A program made the position numbers and the translations under genes. DNA of 13,404 bases from Candidatus Nanopelagicaceae bacterium. GTDB lineage: Bacteria > Actinomycetota > Actinomycetes > Nanopelagicales > Nanopelagicaceae. Numbering within the stretch: position 1 is the first letter of the stretch; every line of letters begins with the position of its first letter. Location of the stretch: NCBI GenBank assembly GCA_947490625.1, contig CANLHC010000014.1, positions 1 through 13,404 on the forward strand. The letters are read 5' to 3'. The notes below the pieces were generated by a model. That model saw only the letters and a program-made list of their open reading frames with translations, was not told the DNA's origin and searched no databases. Below, one piece after another: positions 1-6,426 of the stretch.

Positions 1-4
1 CTAA

Positions 5-850
5 TTATTTATAAGCGACGCAATTATTTGTAATCTCGCCGATACCTTCAATACCGGTCTTCACGGTATCGCCGATCGCTAGATAGACAGGTGGCTTAAA
101 CCCAAGTCCGACACCAAATGGTGTTCCCGAGTTAATGATGTCCCCTGGAAAGAGCTCCATAAATTGGCTGATGTACCAGACAATGTGATGGAGCCCGAAG
201 AGTAGGTCATCTGTATTTGAATCTTGCTTCATGACTCCATTGACACTGCACCACAGGCGCAAATTGTTGGGATTAATTGCATCTGGTGTGACAATTTCTG
301 GCCCAAGTGGATTAAATGTTGGGAAAGACTTTCCCTTTACCCATTGTCCGGATCGCTCTATTTGCCAGTGGCGCTCTGATACATCTTGCGAAATTGTGTA
401 GCCGAGGATGTGCTTTGCTGCATCTTCAGGGGATTTCAGATAGAGGGCACGTTTTCCAATAACGATAGCGAGTTCAACCTCGTAATCTGTCGATGTGCTG
501 TTGGGAGGAATCACAATGTCATCATTTGGTCCCACAACAGTGTCAGGAGCCTTCATAAATATCACTGGCTCTTTAGGGGTCTCAGAATTTGTCTCTGCAA
601 TGTGGGCGAGATAATTAAGGCCTACACAGATCACCTTTGATGGACGATTAATAGATGAACCAATTCGGGTAGAGCCCTTAGCAACGCGTGGAAGTGATGA
701 GAGATCTGCCGAAGCTACCTTCTCCATCGCTCCAGCTTCGAGTGTCGCGCGCGACCAATCAGAAATTAAGGAGTCGACGAGTATGTACTCATCGCCTGAT
801 ACAACTGCAGGTTTTTCTTTGCCAACCTCACCAATTCGAGCTATGCGCAT
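5..850 (-). CDS. FAH-family hydrolase, probably 2,4-diketo-3-deoxy-L-fuconate/rhamnonate hydrolase
   Basis: A complete 281-residue cytoplasmic enzyme of the fumarylacetoacetate hydrolase family. Family members use a divalent metal to cleave a C-C bond in diketo acids. Visible landmarks are the ICVGLNYLAHIAE block (residues 74-86), PVIFMK (95-100), the metal-binding acid cluster DYEVELA with E124 and E126, D156 in SQDVSER, the KGKSFPTFNPLGP block (172-184) and SGTPFGVGLG (241-250). The first 70 residues form the small N-terminal lobe usual in the longer members. The overall pattern, including QWVKGKS and the C-terminal GIEGIGE, recalls proteins annotated as L-2,4-diketo-3-deoxyrhamnonate/fuconate hydrolase (also mislabelled ureidoglycolate lyase). 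It starts 4 bases after the stop of the upstream lactate dehydrogenase gene, so the two are surely co-transcribed. The family call is firm. The substrate is inferred from sequence resemblance and from the neighbour, which would consume the lactate product. Other acylpyruvases remain possible. Confidence 0.85.
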   Translation of the reverse strand: MRIARIGEVGKEKPAVVSGDEYILVDSLISDWSRATLEAGAMEKVASADLSSLPRVAKGSTRIGSSINRPSKVICVGLNYLAHIAETNSETPKEPVIFMKAPDTVVGPNDDIVIPPNSTSTDYEVELAIVIGKRALYLKSPEDAAKHILGYTISQDVSERHWQIERSGQWVKGKSFPTFNPLGPEIVTPDAINPNNLRLWCSVNGVMKQDSNTDDLLFGLHHIVWYISQFMELFPGDIINSGTPFGVGLGFKPPVYLAIGDTVKTGIEGIGEITNNCVAYK

Positions 851-854
851 CTTC

Positions 855-2111
855 TTATTTCCCTTCGGGTAGGCGGCCTAGGCCGGCATGAGTTTGGAGG
901 ATTTGTACGTGCTTTGGTTCAAGTTCCTTTAACGAATTTACTCCGAGTAATTTCATGGTGCGGATCATTTCAGTCTGCATAATTTGCAGGGTCCGCTCGA
1001 CGCCTTCTTGTCCACCTGCCATGAGACCGTAGAGATAGGCGCGACCAATATATGCAAAATCAGCACCGAGAGCTAAGGCTGCCAGAACATCAGCGCCATG
1101 CATGATTCCAGTATCGATGTGGATCTCAAGATCGTCTTTGAGCTCTTTCTTTACTTCGGCGAGCATATGAAGAGGAACAGGCGCACGATCGAGTTGGCGG
1201 CCACCATGGTTGGAAAGAATGATTGCGTCAGCGCCGTACTTGGCAGCAATTTTGGCATCTTCTACCGTCTGGATTCCTTTAATCGATAACTTTCCATCCC
1301 ACTGCGCGCGAATCCACTCAAGGTCATCAAAGGTCATCGTTGGATCGAACATGAAGTCCAACAGTTCCCCAACAGTTCCTTCCCAGTTAGACATGGATGC
1401 AAAAGTGATTGCTGGTGTCGTTAAGAAATTAATCCACCATTCAGGACGTGGAGCAGCATCAAGTAGAGTCTTGACAGTTAAACGTGGTGGAACCGTGAGG
1501 CCGTTGCGAGAATCACGAAGACGAGCACCTGCTGCCGGAACATCGACTGTGAGCATGAGGTGCTTTACACCAGAATCTTGCGCGCGCTTGACCAGCGCCA
1601 TGCTCGCTTCCCGGTCTTTCCACATATACAGCTGGAACCAATTAACGCCGTTGGGTGCTGCCTTAACAACATTCTCAACAGTTGTGGTGCCTAAAGTGGA
1701 GAGAGTAAATGGAATTCCAAATTTTTCCGCTGCACGCGCTCCGGCTATTTCGCCCTCTGTATGCATCATGCGGGTAAAACCTGTTGGCGCGATTCCAAAT
1801 GGCATCGCAAACTTCTCACCGAGAATCTCACATGAGGTATCAACGTTTTTTACATCGTGCAAAATATTTGGTCTAAATTCAAGATCGAGATATGAGCGTC
1901 GAGCACGCTCTAGCGTTACCTCAGATTCGGCGCTGCCATCTGTGTAATCGAATGGGCCTTTCGGAGTGCGTCGCTTTGCAATAAGGCGTAGATCCCAGAC
2001 TGTCAGTGCCTTTGCGAGACGATTCTTACGAGTAGGAAGGCCCGGCAATGTGAAGCGAAGCAGAGGAGCGAGCTCGCCAATCTTGGGAAATTGGCGTTTC
2101 ACATTCTTCAT
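855..2111 (-). CDS. lldD: FMN-dependent L-lactate (2-hydroxyacid) dehydrogenase
   Basis: A 418-residue FMN-dependent alpha-hydroxyacid dehydrogenase with a TIM-barrel fold, oxidising L-lactate or a similar 2-hydroxyacid to the 2-oxoacid. Visible motifs are MPFGIAPTGFTRMMH (residues 103-117), the flavin-contacting FQLYMW (159-164), LTVDVPAAGARLRD (187-200), the flavin-binding lysine K278 in SIKGI, the catalytic block SNHGGRQLD with H302 and R305, IDTGIMHGADV (332-342) and IGRAYLYGLMAGG (355-367). All active-site positions I can assign are present. There is no signal peptide or cytochrome b2 domain. Length suits the bacterial LldD family, and the sequence style matches actinobacterial LldD proteins. 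A GGAG ribosome-binding site (2120-2123) lies 8 bases before the ATG. It is the first gene of an operon with the FAH-family hydrolase. The electron acceptor cannot be read from sequence, and lactate oxidase, lactate monooxygenase or mandelate dehydrogenase are alternatives within the family. Confidence 0.88.
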   Translation of the reverse strand: MKNVKRQFPKIGELAPLLRFTLPGLPTRKNRLAKALTVWDLRLIAKRRTPKGPFDYTDGSAESEVTLERARRSYLDLEFRPNILHDVKNVDTSCEILGEKFAMPFGIAPTGFTRMMHTEGEIAGARAAEKFGIPFTLSTLGTTTVENVVKAAPNGVNWFQLYMWKDREASMALVKRAQDSGVKHLMLTVDVPAAGARLRDSRNGLTVPPRLTVKTLLDAAPRPEWWINFLTTPAITFASMSNWEGTVGELLDFMFDPTMTFDDLEWIRAQWDGKLSIKGIQTVEDAKIAAKYGADAIILSNHGGRQLDRAPVPLHMLAEVKKELKDDLEIHIDTGIMHGADVLAALALGADFAYIGRAYLYGLMAGGQEGVERTLQIMQTEMIRTMKLLGVNSLKELEPKHVQILQTHAGLGRLPEGK

Positions 2112-2140
2112 AAGTTGAGCTCCACTCGCCGTAATTTGTT

Positions 2141-2152
2141 GCCGATCCTATA
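2141..2152 (-). promoter_or_regulatory. Candidate -10 element of the lldD-FAH operon
   Basis: Reading the minus strand, TATAGG (2152 to 2147) is followed by six bases and an A at 2140, giving a leader of about 29 bases that contains the GGAG site. The hexamer sits in the palindrome CCTATAGG. No good -35 hexamer is visible. This rests on position and resemblance only. Confidence 0.3.
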
Positions 2153-2190
2153 GGACTATTTACCCACATTCCACACTTGAATGAGTAAAC

Positions 2191-2208
2191 GTTCGCTAGT
2201 GTGCGAAC
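2191..2208 (+). promoter_or_regulatory. Leaderless promoter of the dinG-like gene inside a perfect inverted repeat
   Basis: A -10-like hexamer TAGTGT (2197-2202) is followed by exactly six bases and then the ATG at 2209, so transcription would begin at the start codon. No Shine-Dalgarno sequence precedes the ATG. The hexamer is the spacer of a perfect inverted repeat, GTTCGC (2191-2196) and GCGAAC (2203-2208). This could be a repressor operator or a coincidence. It is not the actinobacterial LexA box, whose half-sites are in the opposite order. Confidence 0.5.
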
Positions 2209-4215
2209 ATGAGCGACCTCACGGCGAAAACGCGATCAGCACTTGATGCAGCCGTCGCAGCCATCGGGGGAGCACCGCGCAAAGGCCAGATTGAAATGGC
2301 GGAGGCCGTTTCAAGTGCGCTGACAGATCGCCACCATTTAATGGTGCAGGCCGGCACCGGCACTGGAAAATCTCTCGCCTACTTAATTCCCGCCCTCGTC
2401 CATGGCCGCAAAGTCTTGGTTGCTACTGCAACTCTTGCTCTGCAACGCCAACTTGTCGAACGAGATCTTCCTGCTGTTGTGCCAGCTCTGGAAAAAGAGC
2501 TTGGCCGTGAAGTGACGTTTGCAATATATAAAGGTGTTGGTAATTACATCTGCTTACAGAAGATGAATAGCGAAGAGGTCGACCCCGATACCGAACTGAT
2601 CCTGGAAGCCTCATACCTTGAAAAAGATGCGCAGCGCCTGATTGCTTGGGCAAAATCCAAGGGAGCATCGGGAGATCGCGATGATGCCCCTGATGTGGAC
2701 CGGCGGGTCTGGCTTGCAAACTCAACATCTGGTCGCGAATGTGTCGGAGCAGATGCCTGCGCATACGGTTCACAATGCTTTGCGGTAAACGCAAAAGCGA
2801 AAGCTCAGTTAGCAGATGTTGTCGTCACAAACCACACTTTGCTCGCCATTGAAATTGTTGACTCACACCCAATTTTGCCTGAACGCGACGCAGTTATTTT
2901 AGATGAAGCACATGAGTTTATGGATCGAACAACGCAGGCAGTAACCGAAGAGCTGACATCAGGGCGAGTGCAGCGCGCAGCCGCAATGGCGCGTAAACAT
3001 ATGCCGGGCAAACTCAGCGACGCGTTTACTAAAGCTGCCGATGATTTTCACGATGCCATGGCTGATTACGGCGATAGCGTCAAGGGAGACTTTGCATCCC
3101 TGGGTCGACTGGAAGAAATCCCCAGCATTCTTGAAGCTCCCGTACGAAAAGTGCGAGAAGCCGGTGCTGCAATTACCGATGCACTTCGCGCCGATGAAGA
3201 GATTATTGATCCAGATTCGATTGCAGAACGTGCACGAGTTAAAGGCGCAGTCACTGAAATCACGACAACCGTGGGTAAGTTGCTCAAGATGGGTACTTCT
3301 CATGTGCTCTGGTACGAACCAACTTTTTCATCGCTGTATTTGGCACCGCTATCAGTCTCACAAGTGCTACGTGAGAATTTATTAACTAAGACTCCAGTCA
3401 TTGCCACATCTGCAACTCTGACAGTGGGCAGTGGCTTTGACGCGATGGCACGCTCTCTTGGCTTTCTCACACAAGGTGCCACTAGTGAAGATGAGATTGA
3501 TGAATCTGAAGGAGAAATTGATCCCTCAAACTTTCAAACACTTGATGTGGGCTCGCCCTTTGATTTTGCCGCCCAAGGCGTTCTCTATCTTCCGAAACAT
3601 CTTCCCGAACCAGGTCGTGATGGCCCGAGCAAAGAGGTACTCACAGAACTTGGTGAACTTATCGACGCGGCAGGGGGTCGCACGTTAGCTCTCTTTAGTT
3701 CGTGGCGCGGAGTCGAAGCAGCGGATGCGCATCTGCGCGATGTCTTGAAAGAGTTACCGATTACGATCATTACGCAAAAACGTGGTGATGCTGTGGGCCC
3801 ACTTGTAGAGCGATTTGCAAAAGATGAGACATCCATTTTGCTCGGAACTATGTCGCTGTGGCAGGGCGTTGATGTGCCAGGTAATTCATGCATTCTTGTT
3901 GCTATCGATCGAATTCCATTTCCACGTCCTGATGAACCGGTGATGGCTGCTCGATCATCACAAGCAGATGCAGCAGGTGGTAGCGGCTTTATGCAGGTCT
4001 CTATGCCACGAGCTGCCCTGTTATTGGCGCAAGGCACGGGGCGCCTTATTCGGAGCGTGGATGATCGTGGTGTTGTTGCGATCCTGGACTCTCGAATTGT
4101 CACCAAAAGATATGGCAGCGTGCTCTTGAATTCCATGCCGCCTCTATGGCGTACCTCGGATAAATCTGTGGTCTGCGACTCACTTAACCGCCTGCGCGAT
4201 AGTTTGGCCGATTAA
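2209..4215 (+). CDS. dinG: DinG-type ATP-dependent DNA helicase (XPD/Rad3-like, Fe-S)
   Basis: A complete 668-residue superfamily 2 helicase of the DinG/XPD type, which unwinds DNA 5' to 3' and acts in repair or in resolving replication-transcription conflicts. The Walker A motif AGTGTGKS is at residues 48-55, with the upstream Q-like element RKGQIEMA (24-31). Four cysteines in the position of the family's iron-sulfur cluster are visible: C115 in NYICL, then C178, C184 and C190 in the GREC-to-QCF stretch. They are followed by VVVTNHTLL (204-212) and the DEAH box (232-235). The second helicase domain carries ATSATL, the WQGVDVPG block and the motif VI segment QGTGRLIR near the C terminus. There is no exonuclease domain, as usual for actinobacterial members. 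The gene appears to be expressed from a leaderless promoter and is divergent from lldD. No SOS box is visible, so damage induction cannot be claimed. Confidence 0.92.
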   Translation: MSDLTAKTRSALDAAVAAIGGAPRKGQIEMAEAVSSALTDRHHLMVQAGTGTGKSLAYLIPALVHGRKVLVATATLALQRQLVERDLPAVVPALEKELGREVTFAIYKGVGNYICLQKMNSEEVDPDTELILEASYLEKDAQRLIAWAKSKGASGDRDDAPDVDRRVWLANSTSGRECVGADACAYGSQCFAVNAKAKAQLADVVVTNHTLLAIEIVDSHPILPERDAVILDEAHEFMDRTTQAVTEELTSGRVQRAAAMARKHMPGKLSDAFTKAADDFHDAMADYGDSVKGDFASLGRLEEIPSILEAPVRKVREAGAAITDALRADEEIIDPDSIAERARVKGAVTEITTTVGKLLKMGTSHVLWYEPTFSSLYLAPLSVSQVLRENLLTKTPVIATSATLTVGSGFDAMARSLGFLTQGATSEDEIDESEGEIDPSNFQTLDVGSPFDFAAQGVLYLPKHLPEPGRDGPSKEVLTELGELIDAAGGRTLALFSSWRGVEAADAHLRDVLKELPITIITQKRGDAVGPLVERFAKDETSILLGTMSLWQGVDVPGNSCILVAIDRIPFPRPDEPVMAARSSQADAAGGSGFMQVSMPRAALLLAQGTGRLIRSVDDRGVVAILDSRIVTKRYGSVLLNSMPPLWRTSDKSVVCDSLNRLRDSLAD

Positions 4216-4241
4216 CTTCTGCACTCGACGACTGCGTGTTG

Positions 4242-4247
4242 TAACCT
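4242..4247 (+). promoter_or_regulatory. Candidate -10 element for the tetR-like gene
   Basis: TAACCT fits the TANNNT pattern seen at other promoters in this window. It would give a start near 4254 and a leader of about 30 bases that includes the purine-rich AAGGGG ribosome-binding site at about 4269-4274. It lies in the 69-base gap after the helicase gene. No clear -35 element was found. Confidence 0.35.
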
Positions 4248-4284
4248 GCCACGTAGAAGCCAATGCCGAAGGGGTGGGTAGCCA

Positions 4285-4872
4285 GTGCCAAAGATCAGCG
4301 CGCCGACTCTGAGTCAGCAACGGCAATGGCGAAGATCGCAATTAATGGATGCAGCCGCCGCTATCGCACTCGAAGATGGCGCTCACCGCGTCAGCGTGGC
4401 AACTGTAGCTATGCGTGCTGGGCTATCTCGCACATCTTTCTATGAATATTTCGCGAGTAGCAGTGAAATTGTGGCAGAGCTGATCACCGATGAACTTGAA
4501 TCGTTCTCACATTTCTTATCAGAGAAAGTTGAAGGCGTTACCGAACCGATTGAGGCTATATCAATATGGGTATCTAGCTCACTTGAGTACGTCGCCGATG
4601 GACGTCACCTTTTGGCAAAAGCATTAAGCGCCATCGAAATTTCACGCGATCAATCTGCTGCAATCGCGGTGGCCCATAGAAAGATGATCTCTTCATTGTC
4701 TAAGCCGGTTTCAGAGCTGGGCATTGCCGATGTGCCTCAAGCGTTATCGCTGATTCATAGCGCAACTCAATCGGCAACTACCCGAATTGAGTCTGGTGCT
4801 GACTCTTCACGCGAAATTGAAAATACCCGCAACTTTATCGTTGCGGGTATCTCCACACTATCTCGTCGCTGA
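4285..4872 (+). CDS. TetR-family transcriptional regulator
   Basis: A 195-residue TetR-type repressor. The N-terminal DNA-binding region runs from about residue 13 to 60: RQWRRSQLMDAAAAIALEDG, then the helix-turn-helix VSVATVAMRAGLSRTSFYEYF (37-57). The SFYEYF signature is a clear family mark. The remaining 135 residues would be the ligand-binding and dimerisation domain, and nothing in them points to a ligand. I chose the GTG at 4285 because a strong AAGGGG site lies about 10 bases upstream and the reading frame matches family length. The ATG at 4263 is in another frame. The gene ends 6 bases from the end of the convergent secreted-protein gene. It could regulate that haem-type locus, itself, or something distant; the sequence does not decide. 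Its last codons contain a perfect hairpin that probably serves the opposite strand. Confidence 0.85.
   Translation: MPKISAPTLSQQRQWRRSQLMDAAAAIALEDGAHRVSVATVAMRAGLSRTSFYEYFASSSEIVAELITDELESFSHFLSEKVEGVTEPIEAISIWVSSSLEYVADGRHLLAKALSAIEISRDQSAAIAVAHRKMISSLSKPVSELGIADVPQALSLIHSATQSATTRIESGADSSREIENTRNFIVAGISTLSRR
4814..4850 (-). terminator. Hairpin terminator for the secreted-protein operon, embedded in the tetR 3' end
   Basis: A perfect 11-bp inverted repeat, ATACCCGCAAC (4823-4833) and GTTGCGGGTAT (4840-4850), has a 6-base loop. On the minus strand the stem is followed by a T-rich run (TTTTCAATTT), as expected of a factor-independent terminator for the gene ending at 4879. On the plus strand no T tract follows. 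The element lies wholly inside the coding sequence of the convergent regulator gene. Confidence 0.65.
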
Positions 4873-4878
4873 AATCAA

Positions 4879-5853
4879 CTAGCCGATCTTGATTGCATAG
4901 TTATCAGTAAAGGCTTTCCACAAGCCAGTTTTTGCTGAAGCGGTAGCAACGATGCGGCAGGAGCCACTTTTAATTCCTTCTAGGGTTGCTTTTACTACTC
5001 GACAATTTTTCCCTGCAGCGCGATATGTCACAGGTTGTCCAAACGAGGTCTGACTCGGCAAGGTTAACTTTGCACCAGGCTTTAACGTTAAGGCGAAGCT
5101 AGAAATAGTTTGGATCCCTAATCCGACATTGAAAGGATAGTTAGCCGATGTTGGGGCGACCGTAGCATTTCCTGGAGTACGCACATCAAGGGCACAGATA
5201 CCGGTTCCCTTCAACGCCGTAATTGCTCCATTTCGAAACACACAATCAGGAGTCGAGGATGTGATCACAGGAGTTAAGCCAGATCGCGACGTTGCCACGA
5301 TTTTTACCTCAGTGCGATAGCTCAATTGTGAAGGAACGTTTCGCACTAAGGGTGCGCCATCTGCAGTGACTGTGAAAACATCTGCAGGAAGTGCTGGCCC
5401 GGCAATGCCGGCTGCAAAAGTGATGGGCAAGAATTTATCTTCAGAGAAGTCATTCGAGCCAAGATGATCAACTCGGAAAAAGAGGCCACAACTTGTCTTT
5501 GTGCAGTCAGCTGTTCCGGTCCGCCCCGAAATTGTGGGAGTGGGTTTAATTACGATGGCACCAGTTGATTTGGTGGCAGTTGGCAATCCAGAATCCGAGA
5601 CCCATACCTGAACGCTATCACTGCAGATAGTTGGGCGAGCAGTGCCGACAGGTTGATTACATTGAGTGATGTATAAACCTTTACCGGTTGGAAACTTGGT
5701 GAATCCACCGTTGACTGTGGCATTGACGAGGCTGAGATTAGTCAGTGGGCTGCTAGAGAAGACAAACGTTTCAGCCCGAGCTGCTGGTGCGGAAAAAATA
5801 GCAGAAGATATAGCAACTATTGCAATTACAATTGCGCTCTTTCTTATTCTCAT
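4879..5853 (-). CDS. Secreted four-cysteine domain protein with C-terminal Ig-like repeats, unknown function
   Basis: I do not recognise a named function. The 324-residue product has a signal peptide (residues 1-27, basic start, hydrophobic core, cleavage after ARA). Residues 28-148 form a domain related to that of the upstream gene's product: Y61 and C65 in GLYITQC, C77, then C117 and C122 in the ADCTKTSC stretch, and a closing block RVDHLGSNDFSEDKFLPITF. This resembles, from memory, neocarzinostatin-fold secreted proteins of actinobacteria. Residues 170-324 look like two beta-rich immunoglobulin-like repeats, each with its own cysteine pair (C204/C220 and C284/C299). No membrane anchor or sortase motif is visible. 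It starts 7 bases after the end of the upstream gene, so they form an operon, divergent from hmuTUV. I infer a role at the cell surface in haem capture, but no haem-binding activity can be read directly. Confidence 0.75.
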   Translation of the reverse strand: MRIRKSAIVIAIVAISSAIFSAPAARAETFVFSSSPLTNLSLVNATVNGGFTKFPTGKGLYITQCNQPVGTARPTICSDSVQVWVSDSGLPTATKSTGAIVIKPTPTISGRTGTADCTKTSCGLFFRVDHLGSNDFSEDKFLPITFAAGIAGPALPADVFTVTADGAPLVRNVPSQLSYRTEVKIVATSRSGLTPVITSSTPDCVFRNGAITALKGTGICALDVRTPGNATVAPTSANYPFNVGLGIQTISSFALTLKPGAKLTLPSQTSFGQPVTYRAAGKNCRVVKATLEGIKSGSCRIVATASAKTGLWKAFTDNYAIKIG

Positions 5854-5860
5854 GTTATTA

Positions 5861-6343
5861 CTACTTTCTGATTGTTATTGGAATAAAGAGATCATTGGTG
5901 CGATCTCCGGTTCTTAAGTGGTCTGATCGAACAGTGACTGCGCAGCGGACTTTTCTGCAATCAAATTTTCCAATGCGCTGTGTGACGCTGAGGTTATGAG
6001 TGAAGCGGCCACCAGGGAGAAACTCATCGGTGAGACCTGCTGCATATGCCGGTGCATTTGAAGAGATCCATACTGATGCCTCACCGAGACCTGCTTTATT
6101 GGCTCCTCCACCGCATGGTGTCGGTGCCTTTCCTTTTTCAGGAATAACACAGATTGCGAGATAGATTCCAACAGTCTCATCAAAACCATTTCCTGAGACT
6201 TTGATAACTGATCCAGCTTTTACTCGCGCACTCTTGATAGAGAGAACTTGGCCGTTATCACCTTTTACACTCACTGTTGCTTGGGCTGGTGCCATGGGTA
6301 GAACCACGATGGCCGAGATAAGGAGAAAAATCCCTTTACGCAT
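5861..6343 (-). CDS. Small secreted four-cysteine (neocarzinostatin-like) protein, unknown function
   Basis: A 160-residue secreted protein: signal peptide at residues 1-22 with cleavage after AQA, then a single compact beta-type domain. Visible blocks are VSGNGFDETVGIYLAIC (Y61, C65), C77, the disulfide-like pair C129 and C134, and the closing block RSDHLRTGDRTNDLFIPITI. The first two cysteines sit at the same residue numbers as in the neighbouring protein, and both pairs have the same spacing, so the genes are probably duplicates, the neighbour having gained extra domains. The WVSSNAP-like segment (VWISSNAP, 91-98) and the DRxxDxFxP ending recall neocarzinostatin-family proteins. It is the first gene of its operon, with a leaderless-type start. 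Divergent placement against hmuT suggests shared control and a link with iron or haem. Function remains unknown; antibiotic binding, as in true neocarzinostatin, is unlikely here. Confidence 0.75.
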   Translation of the reverse strand: MRKGIFLLISAIVVLPMAPAQATVSVKGDNGQVLSIKSARVKAGSVIKVSGNGFDETVGIYLAICVIPEKGKAPTPCGGGANKAGLGEASVWISSNAPAYAAGLTDEFLPGGRFTHNLSVTQRIGKFDCRKVRCAVTVRSDHLRTGDRTNDLFIPITIRK

Positions 6344-6426
6344 GTGGCAAATCTAAATCGCCGAGTGAAAGAAGTTATCCGACAACGCGTTGAGAAATGT
6401 CGGCATCAATTTGAGAGGATATAGTC
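6344..6426. promoter_or_regulatory. Divergent control region between the secreted-protein operon and hmuTUV
   Basis: On the minus strand TAGATT (6355 to 6350) is followed by six bases and the ATG at 6343, a leaderless arrangement. The middle holds the inverted repeat CCGACA (6379-6384) and TGTCGG (6398-6403) with a 13-base spacer, which overlaps the perfect palindrome CAACGCGTTG (6383-6392). This is a good candidate operator controlling both directions. On the plus side GAGAGG (6413-6418) is the ribosome-binding site of hmuT. I could not assign the hmuT promoter with confidence. Confidence 0.5.

Noticed and set aside
1210..1947. A 245-codon plus-strand open frame opposite the lactate dehydrogenase gene
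   Set aside because: The minus strand encodes the full set of FMN-enzyme motifs. The plus frame is Ser/Arg-rich with no recognisable domain and is an antisense shadow.
2191..2208. LexA (SOS) box in front of the DinG-type gene
   Set aside because: Actinobacterial LexA sites read CGAAC-N4-GTTCG. Here the half-sites are in the reverse order with a different spacer, and no second half-site lies at the correct distance on either side.
4263..4445. An ATG-initiated frame overlapping the start of the tetR-like gene
   Set aside because: It is in a different frame, Arg/Trp/Ser-rich and without motif. The GTG frame at 4285 gives a full TetR helix-turn-helix and has the better-placed ribosome-binding site.
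6420..6425. TATAGT as a promoter -10 for hmuT
   Set aside because: With the usual spacing transcription would begin near 6432, inside the signal-peptide codons, which would remove the basic N terminus. The GTG at 6427 with its GAGAGG site and lipoprotein signal is the better start, so the hexamer is probably chance.
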